A stretch of DNA of 64,000 nt, taken from Strix aluco (Eukaryota > Chordata > Aves > Strigiformes > Strigidae). Below the pieces are notes generated by a model, which was given only the letters and a program-made list of their open reading frames with translations, was not told where the DNA came from and did no database searches. The DNA is taken from positions 7,903,256-7,967,255 of the forward strand of contig NC_133954.1 in assembly GCF_031877795.1 (NCBI RefSeq), written 5' to 3'. The position numbers and the translations under genes are program-made. This document shows positions 24,155 to 37,639 of this stretch, piece after piece. The number at the start of each line of letters is the position of its first letter. The first letter of the stretch is position 1.

Positions 24155-24970
24155 GTAAGTAAACAAGCCTATTAGCAGAAGTTAATGACAGTTCAATACA
24201 TATAGCAACCAGAGGTACAGAGAAATCATAATGGTTTGACTGTCCGAAGCATCTTTCTCTTGCGAATCTCTAAGCACTTCATAAATACTAGTAATTCATC
24301 TTTGTAGTATCTGAGTGCCATAAACAAAATTGTGCATGAAATATTTGAGCAGATTCTGTAGTAGAATGTGGCATGTGTTATATTATCCAGATCAGTGCTA
24401 CATACAAGTTTAGGCACAGTGAGTACTTCTATAAATACACACCTAATTAACTTTCTGTGTTATTCTGGTACTATTTTTCATGAAGCATTATTGTGAAAAA
24501 AATATAGTTATGAGAAAAAGAAGTCTTGGAAGGAAAAAAGGTCCTAAACGCTAAGATATTTTGGTTTACTTTATGAAAAGAAGTCGTGGCTTAGCTGAAG
24601 GCTGGAAAAGGTTCTGGTATGCAGTTCTGGATCATTCCAACACAGAATTAGCTCCACTAATAAGCGGTTGTAGAATGGGACCTGACTGAGAAAGAGGGTT
24701 ATCTTCCATTGAAACTGCTGATTTCTCAGAAGTGATGGAATTGGAATGCTGATGAGATTGCAGTGAAGTGAAATTGAAACTGTTGAGCCTCATTTATTGG
24801 GTTCTTTAGAGTAATGGGATCAGTATAGGGCTGATCATATTTAGTGCCATTAAATCTTCTGTACTTAATTAAGATGCTTTGTACATTATGCAGTGTGACC
24901 AGGATCATGTAGAGAAGAAGGGAGGAGGCTAATACCTTTCTAACCCTGCATCTTGTTCATTCATTTACAG

Positions 24971-25056
24971 GATAATGTATGCGTGCATCTGACAAATTAT
25001 TCCATTAACAAGAACAGAGTTAATTCTGCCAGAGAAAAAGACACTGGAAGTAAGAG
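24971..25056 (+). pseudogene. TTLL6: TTLL6 pseudo-exon, intact frame and splice sites
   Basis: Acceptor TTTACAG and donor AG|GTAAAA are both usable. The peptide DNVCVHLTNYSINKNRVNSA then REKDTGSK is collinear over 28 codons with DDICMHLTNYSINKHSSNFS then RDAHSGSK. Confidence 0.9.
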
Positions 25057-25834
25057 GTAAAAAGGAGAGAACATTTCTAAGCTACTCCCAGAGGGGGTAG
25101 TGTTTACCTTTTCTTGTACATCTTCATATGCTTGATGTAAGTCTTCTAGTTTCCCCAAGGCACTGTATATTTTGCTGTTGAATAAATCAGGTGAAGAAAG
25201 TCAGATGACTAACAGAATTGGACACCAAAATTGGGGAGAAAACTCCACAAAGGGGAGTTTGTACTCCAGCTTGACAGCATACATTGAATTTGTTTCAATT
25301 TTTGTCTTGAGATTAAATACTTGCTGCTTTTCCTAGGCACACTGATTTGTCTAATAAAATGTTACCACTTCTTCCAAATTTTGCTTGAAACCTTAGATCA
25401 CCATGCCATAACAATTCTACACCTTCACTGTATTTATCTTCGTCAGCTGTGATAGGCAGTTTTATATTAGTTTACTTAGACATAATATTTTTTTTCCTAT
25501 TGCAAGCATTTCTCCTGTAATGTTCCTTCTATGTTCTTTCTTTTTAAATAAATCAGCTGTACTGCTGTGATGTGCAAGGCATAAGTCTTATGAGGTGATC
25601 CAGGAGCATACATTTCTTTACATTTTGCTTCCTAACTCCTTTCCTGTACTAGGAAATGGGATTGCTCTAACTCAGTAATAGTCTGAGCAATAAGAGTTTC
25701 CAGGCATGAGTGCAGTTATAATGATATAAAGAAGCAGTACAGAGATTGAGCTATTGCAATATCAGGGTGGAAATACGCCAAATTCAGTTACATTCTGTTT
25801 GTTATCAAAGTTTCCAGTATCCTGCCCTTTCTAG

Positions 25835-26058
25835 AAAACTGTCCACTTTGAATAACTGCATGCAGAAATGTGGCTGTGATACCCGCCAGATGTGGCTGCA
25901 TATAGCAGATGTTATTATTAAAATATGGGCAACAGCACATGCAATTATGAAGCATAACTATCACATCTGCTCCCCCAGCCACACCGGGGTAGTGCTCACT
26001 TTGAAATACGCGGGTTTGATGTTATCTTGAATCACAGATCCAAGCCCCAGTTGCTTGA
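25835..26058 (+). pseudogene. TTLL6: TTLL6 pseudo-exon with one-base frameshift
   Basis: After the acceptor TTTCTAG it reads KLSTLNNCMQKC and later IADVIIKIWATAHAIMKHNY and HICSPSHT, matching KLSTFSAYLEDH, IEDVIIKTLISAHPIIRHNY and HTCFPNHT. At 25989-25990 one base is missing; in the next frame SAHFEIRGFDVILNHRSKPQ and LLE match SACFEILGFDILLDHKLKPW and LLE. The KPW tryptophan is replaced by glutamine. Confidence 0.9.
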
Positions 26059-26170
26059 GGACCCTGATAAAAGTCTTTCCTTGATCCTGCAACATGATCA
26101 TGTATTAACTGCCTTTTTTTTTTCTTCTTCTTTTCCAGCCTGTTGGTTGCCATTATCAGCCTCTTTCTTA

Positions 26171-26252
26171 CCGCCAGTTTCGGGTGGGTTTGGCTCTTTG
26201 CAGGGCTCCTGCCCCCAGTTTCGGGTGGATTTGGCTCTTCGCAGGGCTCCCG
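26171..26252 (+). repeat. Two-copy 41-bp tandem repeat
   Basis: A unit of about 41 bp containing CCAGTTTCGGGTGG and TTGGCTCTT occurs twice in a row with a few differences (26171-26211 and 26212-26252). Confidence 0.85.
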
Positions 26253-26274
26253 GAGCCGGATGGCGGGTGGGTGG

Positions 26275-26290
26275 CCGGCAGAGGGGGACA
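26275..26290 (+). promoter_or_regulatory. CTCF-like motif
   Basis: CCGGCAGAGGGGGACA is close to the motif at 13753 and to the CTCF core, on the same strand. It falls just 3' of the TTLL6 relic. Confidence 0.3.
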
Positions 26291-29200
26291 GACTACACCG
26301 AATCAGGGGGAAAACCGGGTTTGTGCTCCCGGACACATGCGGGGAGCGTCGCCTGCCTGTAGGAGGCCTCACCTTTGCGGCCAGCTCCACTCCATCTCTT
26401 TGCATCCATAAGTTTTTCAGAGTTATACATTACCCTCGGTGGAAGTTACTGGGTAATGGAAGGTGGTTCTCAGAGCACAGCAAGTTAATGCCAGTTCCTC
26501 CTCTTCTGCTCCCAGCACGTACCGGACTGGTATCAACTCTGCATTCAACCTCAGGCTGTAATTTCAAACTGTGTTACTTATTTTTTTCCCTCTTTGCAAT
26601 ATATATAAAAACCAGCTGGCATCACCATACCAAGAACTGGCTGGATAAGAAGAGATTTTTTCCAGCTTAAGTGACTTGTTCACAAATCCTTGTTGAAACC
26701 AGCAGCAAAACTCCAGATTTCCTGTGTTACCTCTGACCTTAGATGCTGGGATCAAGCACAGTGCATCTCCTGGCCTGGCTCCACACATCTCTGTCACCTC
26801 TAAGCTATATTTAACTTCCTAATGCACCATATGTACTGTGTTCTAGGTAGCCATCAAACTGCATAGAAATTCAGTTTAGATGCAGCTTGAGGCAGGTAGA
26901 TGAGGGATCTTTTAGGAAGGGTTTTACATCAGTTATTGTATTTTACCAGTTCTAGTAATAAAAGCAGCGGGGCCAGACAGAGGGCCCAGTTTGTGGGCTC
27001 TGCTTTCTGCAAAAAAAGTTCCATGCAAAGGGATAGACTGGGCTCACAATTTCTCCTTTAGCATTTCCTGGAGCCACACAATACAAGCACAGTTAACTCC
27101 AGGCAAGTATGGGGGCTTGAGATAACCCCTAGGGTGTGGAATAGACCCATTTCTTTAGCTCATCTGTGAACTCAGATATGCTGAACAATATTGTCTCTGT
27201 TGCTCCAGACTGGGTTTGATTTTTAGCAAATGTCAAGTAAGATTTGGAGCCACTGGATGGCTACAACTCCAATCCAGACCCAAGAGATCGTGCAGTGTGT
27301 GGTCATCACCCTGCAACAGATCAGAGAGTCAGATTAGCAAGTAAAAAACACTCAGAGGACTATATTAACTGTTTTTTTTTCTGTTTTCTACTTCCAGTCC
27401 TCTAAAATCTTGATCTCCTTATGAGAATACTAAATGTCTTGTGGCAGCAGCATACTAGTTATTTGATGCGAGGAGTAGCATAGTGTGACCTACGTTACAA
27501 ACAGTGGAAGCTACAAATAAATTTGAGGACAAAAGAAGAGGAGAAGGAGAAACTAGGTGGTAATATCTCTCTGTCCAAGGACTATCACCTTCCAGAAGTA
27601 TTCTGCAAATAGTGGGTGCTAGCCAGCCACGAGTGAACTGCATTCAGTGGAAGAGGGTGCAAGTCAGTGGGCCCCATCACTTGCTAGGTTTGACTTCATC
27701 GTGTAGTAAGGAGAGATGTAAGTCAGTGGGTGATTTTTCTTCTCTAACTCAGCATTGTATCCTTGGTATACTATTTATAGATGTTAGGGCAAAACATTGA
27801 AAAAGCAAAAGATTCCTAATTTTAATTTTAAAGTGATTTAGGAAGGAAGGATTGAACGCTGCTAAGAGGGGAACCAATTTGCTTTCTGTGCTAGATGATT
27901 AATCAGCAATATTCAGCATATGATAACTGTCTCAGAAATGAAGTATGAACTTGATAGAAGTTATATTTAAAAGGGAAAACCTTGACAAGGGAGGTGCTAG
28001 CTTCTGCTGCCTTCACTTTGACTGTCATGTTGTTACTGGAGATGCTGCAGGACAAATACACTGCCAGGCAGAGGATCTTCAGGATCTGTTTTGCAAGTTG
28101 TTCAGTGGTCTCAAGCACAGGTTTAACTGAACCTGTGGGAGGGTTGTCACAAGCTGGTGTGGAAGGGTGTGCTTGCTTTCGCTGTACGATTCCAGTCTCC
28201 TTCCAAAGCATCTCTCTGTTCTGCAGTCGTCTAGTGGTAGTAGGGAGTAGCTGGGCTCAAACTGTGATGCCTTTGTGAGCAATGCACACAGGTGATGCTG
28301 AGCGAATACCACCAAAATAATGAAATCTTTTCCTGCATGCAGGTTTGTAGCATGGAGGAGCAAGCTAATTTGGGAACCCCCTTGTGAAGCAATATCCGAG
28401 CTATCTTTGACTTACTTCTCTGAGAACTGACAATGTACATGCAGCTCTGCCTTAGCTATACGACGTCCAGAATGTGAGTTCAGTCATTTAAAGGTTCAGC
28501 CTGTAGTGTGGACATACCATTAATATGTTAATTACTGTATTTCCTTTCTTATGGGGCTTAAACAAACCTCTATTCCCAAAATCTTTGTCTCCACAAATCA
28601 GAGAGATCCCCTCTTCTGTAGACAATATTGTTCACTGGGAACTGACAGAACCATTTTGTTGTTTCTTTTTTTAAATATACTCTTTGACAATTGCTTCCCT
28701 TCTTCCAGCTTTGCTAGCACATAACATCCATCGATAGATGACCCCTGAAATTTGCCTTTAAAAAAGAAATGTCAGGAGTTTGTGGGTGTCCTGATGTGAA
28801 ACTGCTGTAGTGGAACTTGATGTGTATATGCTTGCTATGATGGTAACTGATTGCTGCCAGCTCTTGTTTTGCTCAATGGAAAATCCTTTGCTAAGAATGC
28901 CGGTGTGGTGTCTGATCTGCTTAGTGGAATCCAGTTAGTGAGGAAAAAAGTTCTCTGTGCTGAACTTCAGCTGAACAGCTGAGTGCTTGCACTACGTCTT
29001 GAAAATTTGCTATTCACAAGGCAAGACAGGTTTAAACCAAACCTGTACATTTATGACTCTTCATAAGACTGTAAAGAGTATAAAAATAAATACATTAATA
29101 CGGTAATTCTACTACTTCTCAGGCTCATGAAGAATAAAGGGTGGAAGAGGCCAAAATGAGGAACACCAACTGTGATCTTGTACGTCTGGAGGGTTGGCAG

Positions 29201-32200
29201 GGCTTGTTGTTTATATTGCTCCATTGAGAGTCATTCATTTTGCACTTAACCCTGTTAAGAGAGCACTCGACTACTCACAGATATGCCCTTCCTTGGCCTA
29301 GTTTTCATCTGATTAGAGGCAGAAAGAGACCTCATGTGTCTGACAAATTGCTTCATTGGATAAGGCGATTTCTTTTTCAAGCTCGATTTCAGAAAATGTA
29401 CATTTATTTACTACATATTAACAAAACTGTAGATAAGGAGGCACTGTCCCTGTCTGAAGCACTCACAACATCTGCTAAAAGAAGGATTTGAGGCTATTGC
29501 TTCGTCTTCCCTCTACCAGCAACAGAACAAATATAATCCAGTGCCTCATTCTGCCTGATCTTCACCCTTGTGTCTGGAGCCTACTGCTGTTAATTGTGAC
29601 AACGCGCTCATACTTTGAACTTCACCTGTGAAATTATGCTAGAAAAATGCTGTTGTTTCGTGATTTTTAACAAAAGCACTTTCCGGATCTGCTGCAGAGG
29701 TAGCTACAGACACTGTTCCATTGTTTTCTGTTCAACTGTTCGCTGTTCAGTTCTTTTAGTTCAAAGTGGGCAGTCACTGAGGGAAGGTGGGGAATGAGCA
29801 GCTGACTGAGCAAAGGATGAAAACCTCTGCCCCAGCAGAATAGCAACATGAAACAAAATTAAAAGGTAACCAGTGTCTCATCCTCGCATTTTTTTAGCTC
29901 ATTTTTTAACACAGACTGAGCTGATGCCCTGCATTTCACCGACCTCAGCAATGTTGCACCAAGAATGAATTTAGTCCATGCCATCAATCTGATTTTGAAT
30001 CAGCTCCTGATACAAGCTATTTAGCCTTGTGAGACAGATGTGTCTGCATTAAGGAAGATAATTCCAATGCACGACACCAATAAAATACTAATCTTTTCAT
30101 ATATTTTAATATAAATTTTGGTGGAAATTAAGCTACCCACTCCAAGACTGTTCCTATGTAAAAATACGATACGATGTAAGTCACTGGAAACTACCACATA
30201 TACGACATGCAGTTAATCAGGTTGCTGTGGGAAGGATCCTGTGAGCCTGGCAAGGGGTCCTGAAGTGCCTCCTTGCTCTTTTCCTGGTAGCTAGATTCTC
30301 AGCGCAGTGATCCACTGCCCTGTGAGTACCCACACAGTGGAAGGTAGAGGGATTTCTGAGTTGAAAGGCAAGTGGAGGGAGAAATTTCAGTTTTTCCAGA
30401 GACCTTCTAAATACTAGAAGAACATTTGAGTATAAAGGAGAAGGGAGAAACACTCCTTCAGCACAATACCTAAAGGTTGAGGGGCAGCAATCAAGGCAAT
30501 TAGTACTTTTTTCTTTTATCCTTCATCCTTCAGTTCTGGAGCCAAACGTACACAGAGAAATGAAGCATGGTATATTAGAAACACTGTCGGTACAAAGCAT
30601 CACTAATGGATTTGGGAAATATGGTTATGAAACAGTATTGTGCGTAGGGAAACTGAGGCACTGAGCTTGTTGCTAGTTGGCAGAGATGATCCTCTGTGTC
30701 ACTGGACTTCTCTGGAACTTTCTCTGTGACCCACAGAGTGAGGAGCAGAGTTAAATCTCCTTCTCTCCAATGTGAAGTCGATAATTTTGATAGTTTCAGC
30801 CTGGTTTGGGTTCCTGCTCCAGCTGCTAATGGCACAGTCTTGGAGCCGATAGCAAAGCTAACCCTGAGGGGCTTTAGCTCTTACTGACTCTTGGACAAAG
30901 TGTGAGATCCCATAACATTCCTTTCCACAGCCTTGGTCTGACCATCTCAGAGCTGACAGTGAACCTTCATGGTGCTATCGGATATATTCAGGCCATCCAT
31001 CACCCTTTACCTTTTAATTCTGGAAAAGTGAATTTCATTGAGCTATTATTTTTCTAAGTAAGCTGTTTCAGTAGCAGAATGTCAGTAAAAGAGGATCTAT
31101 GTCTACAAAAGGAAGAGTCTGAGCTGTACAGTTCTTCATTGTCTTGTGTCACTGTGGAAAAAGAAAAAGGACACAGAACTAATTCTTTCATTTTTTTTGT
31201 TTAATAGTGATGTCGGTTTAGGTATTAAAATGGCCAGATTTGTAAATGTAGTCATGCTGTAGGAAACAGCAAATCAAAGCAGCTAGTTTCAGAAGAACTG
31301 GGTATTTGAAAGTTCTTTGGTGTGCTGTTAGGACAGGATGGGATATCCTTGGGAGCAACTGTACTGGGAGTGCACTTTATTTCACAGCTTAAATGGAAGT
31401 TGGCCATTTCTGGCTTCTACATAATTGCTACATACTTAAAATCTGTTCCAAGCTGTTACAAAAGTTTAGTCCCTTGCAAGCCCCTAACACATAATCCCAC
31501 AGATTGTTAATACTTCTGAAAAATCAGATTAATCCAATTCAGTGCGCAAATGAGAATTAGACTCCTTTAAAAATCTGATCAAAAGTGACTATAGCAACGG
31601 CACCTTTTTGTTTAAGTTGAGAAAAACCAGCCAAGCTCATATTACAAAAAAAAAAAAAAAAAAAAAAGCCACTGTCCGCTTGGTCTGGCTGCAAAGCCCA
31701 TTTTCAATAAGTTTATGCTCTAACAAGCTGTATCAGTTTCATCTCAGTAGATCTGATGGTTATTGAACAGTGTTCAATGTTCTGGAGGGTGCCAGGCACA
31801 TAATTGTTTTTACAACACTGTAAAATGAATCAGACTGAAATTAGCGTCACTCAGCAGAATCACTTTCCTTCCCTTTAAATTACTTAATCTGAGGGTTAAT
31901 CAAAAAGAAAATGAAGTTTTGACACTGCCCTTCAGCTAAGGGCAAGTACAGGTTCAGTGGTCTTCACTTCATTTGGCTAGGAAGGAATGTTTTACAATAT
32001 CTGCACTTGTACCTGTGCCACTTCCCTGCTGCTCATCCCGGGGGGAGGCAGGACCCTGCTGACTTTTCAGCGCTTCCCGCTTGGAAGTCAGATTGGCAGA
32101 AGGAAGCTGATGCCATTTTGTCATTTCAACTCCCGTGAAATGGGAGCTAGCGAAGAGGAGTTACAGGGTAGCGAGGAAAAGGGGTATTTCGGGGGGGAAG

Positions 32201-33666
32201 GTCCCCACGAGAATAGGCTGGCAGCTTCATCTATTATAAAGCAGAGACGTTGTCACCCCTCCTTTGGTGCCACTTAAACTCAGGAGCTGAGGAGCTGCAA
32301 ACAGCTAAAACAGCCAAGATATGCTATTGTGTACAAATATCAAATAACATCTCCTTGATTTCTCTGGTATAAATTGGCTCCTTGCTGAGAAAAACCAAAC
32401 CTCCTTTGTTCTGCCCATTTTGAATTGTGTATTTTGGAAGCAATTCCAGTAAATGTCTCTGCCTTGAAGGCTTTCAGATCTCATTGAATGTGACTATTGC
32501 TTTGTTCTGATCATTCACTGTAGCAGGTTTATTATTTTGCACTCCATCATATTTTGTATGCACGCAGGTTTCAGTGGCATTTATTAGTAGTATGTTTTTA
32601 GAACAACGTCTGGCTGATGAGTTATATCAATAACAGCTGGGAAAAGTAAGATGATCATGAGCTATAATTATTATATACAGCAATACTGTCAACTAAAGGC
32701 TCTGAGAAATGATCCAGGCTAAAGAATATCTGTAGTTTCAATAGTGCATAATCCCTTTGCAACAATACAATTATGCAAAATGAGATTAAAGGGTTTATCT
32801 GCATGTGAAAATTGCATCAGTTTCCATTCATATTGCTTTTCAGCTGGTGTAGATAATATTCATCCTCTGATAGCTTCATTTCAAGAGCACAACAAACCTC
32901 AGCTTCCATTTTGCCTGCTTCCCCACCAACAGAAATGGTACATCGGGGGCATTTTGGTCCTTTTGGGTTGAGTTCAGAGAGCCCCTTCTTAGACAGCTGG
33001 TCTGCGAAGGCTCAGCTGCTGCCAGTCAGTCCTCCTCCATCCTACAAATGACCATCAGTTAATTCCATTTTAATACAGTCCTATCATAACCATCAACTCA
33101 ACAAGCAACGTGGATAACCTGCTGCAGGATTAGGGCAGGGCTCTCAGGATATACCCACGTAACAAGTGGAAATGGGAGCGTAGCAGCAGAAGACACACCT
33201 GCCATACCCTCACCAGCTTTAGGTAATAGTAGGAGCAAAACCAGAATAACGGAGGCTTAACACAGGTCACGAGCCAAAACATTTGCTCAGCATCTTTCAG
33301 GGGCCTGTAATTCCACCTACCAGCCAATGGAGGAAGGTGCAAGTCTCCGCTTGTGTGCGTGGAGGAGCTGCGCAGCTCCTGAGGCACATCCCCTCTGTTG
33401 GGAACATGTGATTGGGATTTAATTACTTCCAGTGCATATGGGACAGCTTCTTTCATTACAACATATATCTGAAGATTTATATTCTAGCAGAGACAGGGAG
33501 GGATGTAGCTTGTGGAGTGCTCTGACTCCTTTCTGCTGAAACTATTCTAGATTTCCTTCGCCATAGCAAAGCCAGAAAAGGAATTGTGTCTGAAATCCTT
33601 GGGTCGTTATACCCAAGAAGTGTAGGGATCAGGGGGAGCCAATACAGATTTTTAGAATATCCAAGA

Positions 33667-33714
33667 TGAAACCCTCCTACCTTTAGAAAGTGAAACCCTC
33701 CTACCTTTAGAAAG
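33667..33714 (+). repeat. 24-bp perfect tandem duplication
   Basis: The 24-bp unit starting TGAAACCCTCCTACC occurs at 33667-33690 and again at 33691-33714 without mismatch. Confidence 0.95.
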
Positions 33715-33808
33715 GGTACCAGCTGTTATGGTCTGAGAAAAATGTCTTCTCTACAAGCAGTAAAAAAGGGGGAGCTCAAGCGAAGAGATGATTACAGTAA
33801 GCCAGCCA

Positions 33809-33894
33809 TGAAGAAATAATATTTACTTCTTAATCTCTTTTCTTAAGCAACTGAAGAAATAATATTTACTTCTTAATCTCTTTTCTTAAGCAAC
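33809..33894 (+). repeat. 43-bp perfect tandem duplication
   Basis: The 43-bp unit starting TGAAGAAATAATATTTAC occurs at 33809-33851 and 33852-33894 without mismatch, about 95 bp after the 24-bp duplication. Confidence 0.95.
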
Positions 33895-36800
33895 AACCGA
33901 TAATGGTTTTGACATGTGTTTGGTAACGAATGGAAAATATGAAGCCACCGATGGCAATGTCACACAGCCTGCTTTTAACAGTTGGGGCCTGGGTGCAGAA
34001 ATACAGGATTACATGAAGTCACACAGGTGGTAACATTGCTCACAACCATCGAGGACCAGCAAGCAGCATTTATTGGTCCTGGCATTCATAAAAATGATCT
34101 GGCACTGCCTGATGTCTTGTGGTACGTGACTAGTCAGCAGGAGAAGTTGTACATAATGACAGTAGAAAGGCAACATTAATTGTGAACCATCTGTCAGACG
34201 GGTGCTTGGAAAGTGCTCCGATGTGGTGCACACACTCCGCAAGGAGGGAAAACCCAGATCTGCCTCTCCTGGAGAATATAAAATGATGTGGGCACAGGTA
34301 TCAAAAAGTCTAGATTATCTTGGCAATGGGAAGAGAACGACTAGCCAGCTACAGTCTCCTGCTGCATGGGTGTGCAAGCGTATGCACGTGGTCAACCTCT
34401 TTTGCTATAAAAAACTGGTCTGGGTGATGTTGGAAGGACATTTGCCAAAGGGAATGACTGAAAATGGTTTTTTGAAGGATTTTCTAGTGTGGCAGTGAAT
34501 AACCTTGGCATTGTGAATCTTTTTTTCCCTATATTACGTTTTGAAAATATGAGTTATTCCCCAACTGCATCGATCAGCAGCAAGGACTGGACTAAAATGA
34601 GAAGGAAAAATATAGTCTGAGACCACCAAAATGCTCAAGACCGGTTCCCCAGGGAGGCTGTGAGGTATCACTGCGGGGAGCTCGGGTGTACGGCTGCGTG
34701 CCGGGAGCTGCCTATGTCAAACCTACAACTCTGAAAATTTTGACGCTGGGTGTTCCAATATCTAGACTTTTAAAAATACCGTGCAAGCTAAAAAAAGTCA
34801 GAAAAAAAAGGCAAATCATGATCTGTAGACAACTCCAGAGAGTGCATAAACACCTGGCATGAAGACACAGAGAGTTCTCTGGGTGAGAGAAATGTGGGAA
34901 AAAGGCAAAATAACTTCTGTGCAGACAGAAATAAATGGTAGAAAAAATGTCTAGTTTGCATATAACTTTCCTAACTCCGTGCCTGTGTGTTTTATTTTTT
35001 AATTTATGATTGTGCTGGAATCCGTTTGATTTTTTACATCCTGATTGTTTGATAATTAAGAAAGAAAATGGATTCTCCTTGCTGGAGGACAAGAAGCCGT
35101 AGAGATCGCCTGGAAATGAAGATGTGGAAAGGTATAAATCGGGTTGGGAAAGGTTGCTGTAAGGTGCATTGTTCCATTTCCATTAACGTTTCATGAGGAC
35201 ACGAATGATTCACCGGGGAAAGTTTCGAGTTTTTCCCACCAGACGCAAGGGTCTGTCCCCCTCAAGGACCCCCGGACCCCACAGGGTAAATTTACCGGGA
35301 AGAAGATAAAGAAAATGAAACCAAAATAAACCACAATTTAGCCGTGGAGGTGGTCCCAGCTGAGCCGTTCACAAACAAAACTCTCCTTAAATTAATGGCT
35401 GTATTGGCACCTTTCTGGGCACCTTGGCGGCACCTTCAGTTTTGGCTCATTTTTAATAATTCGGGTAATTAATGTAAAACAAGGCAGTTGCCTTCGCGGA
35501 CGGGATCTCGATCCCTTTGTCAGCCCCCGAGGGAGGAGAGAAGTTGGTTATTAGCGGGCACCGGCAGATCAGTCCCTGCTGCGGACACCTTCCCTCCCGC
35601 GGGAGGGTTTTTGGGGAGCGAGTGAACCCCCAAAGCCCAGCGGGGGTTGCCCCGGGGGAACCTCAAAGTCGGTGGCACCAAAACGGGAGAGGAAAAATCC
35701 ACTGTTTTCCCAGGACAGCTAAAAAACAGGTAACGCTGGAATAGTACGGAGAGGGAGGAAGGGAAAACCTCCTCTCCCGTTCGGGGGGAATTAGGGTAAT
35801 CCGGGCAACACAGGCGCCAAGTGAGAAAAAAAAAGTTTTAAAAAAATTTTAACCGATTTTATAATTATTTCTCTGATTTGCAGTGTTATCTCAGTACTTT
35901 GTTCAAACCCCAGCGGGTTTTGGGGTGGGGTTTTTTTTGTTGTTTTAGGGGTTTTGTGTGTTTTGGCACGCACTAATCAACTAAGGGAAGGAACAGAAAG
36001 AAACTTTTCCGATCCGCTGCGTTAATTCCAACAGAGAAAAAGTGTATTTGTGACTTTAGTAACACGGTACCTTCAGAGCCCTGACGGCGCCTTTCCGCAC
36101 GCTCCTTTGTTCGTATGCGGGTACAGGTGTTAAATAAAAAGATTGTCGGGATTATGTTTTGTTAATTACTATTATTATTATACATATAATTCATTAATAT
36201 GACAATATTTTGCAATATAGTTATTACTGTATCAATATTGATAATGCTAATTTAATGATTGGTATTAAAATTTATTCGTATACTTATAATATATTGATAA
36301 ATGCACTTCAGTTACATAAACCTCTCAGGGAAGCTCTCAAAGGGATAACAGGTCTTAATTATGATACCATAATTAAGATACCACGGGCCAGTGGAAGGCA
36401 GTGGGTTCCCCCCGTGCGAAGCTCCGTGTCCCCAGCACCGGGAAAACCGGTCAGTGCAGGGAGAGGAAAGTGGGTGGGGAACGGGCTCGGGGGGTCTCTG
36501 GGCCGGTGTGAGTGGATCCGGTACCGGGTCGAAAAAGGTATTTGGTCAAAAAGAAAAAAAAAAAAAAATCTATGGCGATCTGGGCATGGTAATCGTTCCG
36601 GCTGGTTTGCAACACAACTCGCCTGAGGTGTTACTCTGCTGCGCAGCGGCGAAGGGAAAATATAAGGAATTTCCTGGCTTTTTAGGGAGAAAACGAGTGA
36701 AAAAAGCTCGGGGCATTGATGCTCATGTTGCCACGAGGTCTGAGCCGTGCCACGTCCTGGCTGCTCTGCCACGGTCCGTATTTATCAGGAGCAGAGCAGA

Positions 36801-37639
36801 GACTAAGAGTATTAAGAGCAGAGACTATTAAAACCTTCATCCGGCTCGGAGGCAACGGAGATGGGAACTCCTGTGCCTCGACCCCCTCTGATTCGGGGCT
36901 GGATTTATTTATCGGAAGTGTAGACAAGGGACAGCTACTTTTTCTTTAACTGCCACTGCGGTTAAACTCTTCAGACGTGATTTCTTCAGTCCCAAAGCAC
37001 TTATTTCTGCATCGACAGAAATTGCTTCTTCCACCAGCCCTGCCCGAGCTCCTGGCCCAGCTCCCCCCGGTGTGTGCAGAAACCTGCAGGGTTTTGAACC
37101 GTCTCTGAGTGCAAACGGCCTGAGAAATCCCCGCGCACCCCCACAGCCGGCGGGGGTGGGGAGAGGACCCCCAATCCTCCCTCCTAGGGTGCAAAAAATG
37201 GGAGGAAAAACGACTGTAAACGTCGGGCTCGGGTAAGGTGGTTCCCCTGTGTTTTGCCCTTTGGAAATTACGGAATTATGTTTCGGCAAAGCAGAATATA
37301 AAGCATCCGACCCCGTCCTTCTCGTAAACCAACAACCCCGCCATTGTATTCACGCGTGGGATTGATGCAGTCTGGCACTTCTCGTAAACAAACAATTCCC
37401 TCACCCATCGGCTAATACTTGGCGTTATTTTTTCCACCGTTCTGGCAAGTAACGTTTGGGCATTTAATAGATTCACGGCAACGCATTTATTCCCCAAACC
37501 AAATGAATTCGGCATCAGCTGGCTAGTCCTAACCGCCGGGAACGAGTCGCGGGGAAGCTGTGAATTCAGCGTTGAAAATGCCAGGAAATACCTGGATTTG
37601 GATTTCGGTTTCTTTCCATTTAAGGGTAAAAAGCTGTTT

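Larger units (their letters stand above)
21978..26058 (+). pseudogene. TTLL6: TTLL6 unitary pseudogene (tubulin polyglutamylase relic)
   Basis: TTLL6 adds glutamate chains to axonemal tubulin. Six exons of its TTL domain are present in the correct order, strand and phase: 21978-22115, 22246-22345, 22838-22967, 24011-24154, 24971-25056 and 25835-26058. Several still read almost perfectly, for example GCQGRGIFITKS, DLRIYVLVTSCDPLRIFV and HLTNYSINKN. Lesions: the tryptophan of the DNDDW motif is TGA (22052-22054); two bases are lost at 22070; the acceptors before the 22246 and 24011 exons read AA instead of AG; one base is lost at about 25989; and the tryptophan of KPWLLE is glutamine. The exons for the VNHSPSF motif and the C-terminal tail were not found. 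Order and strand relative to HOXB13 match mammals. Confidence 0.9.
26059..35000. other. Intergenic, no gene recognised
   Basis: Mostly A/T-rich unique sequence without recognisable exons. C-terminal TTLL6 exons would be expected here but I could not find any. There is an A-run at about 31645-31667. Short tandem duplications are listed separately. Confidence 0.6.

Noticed and set aside
21990..26030. Working TTLL6 gene
   Set aside because: Several independent inactivating lesions and missing exons make a functional gene untenable.
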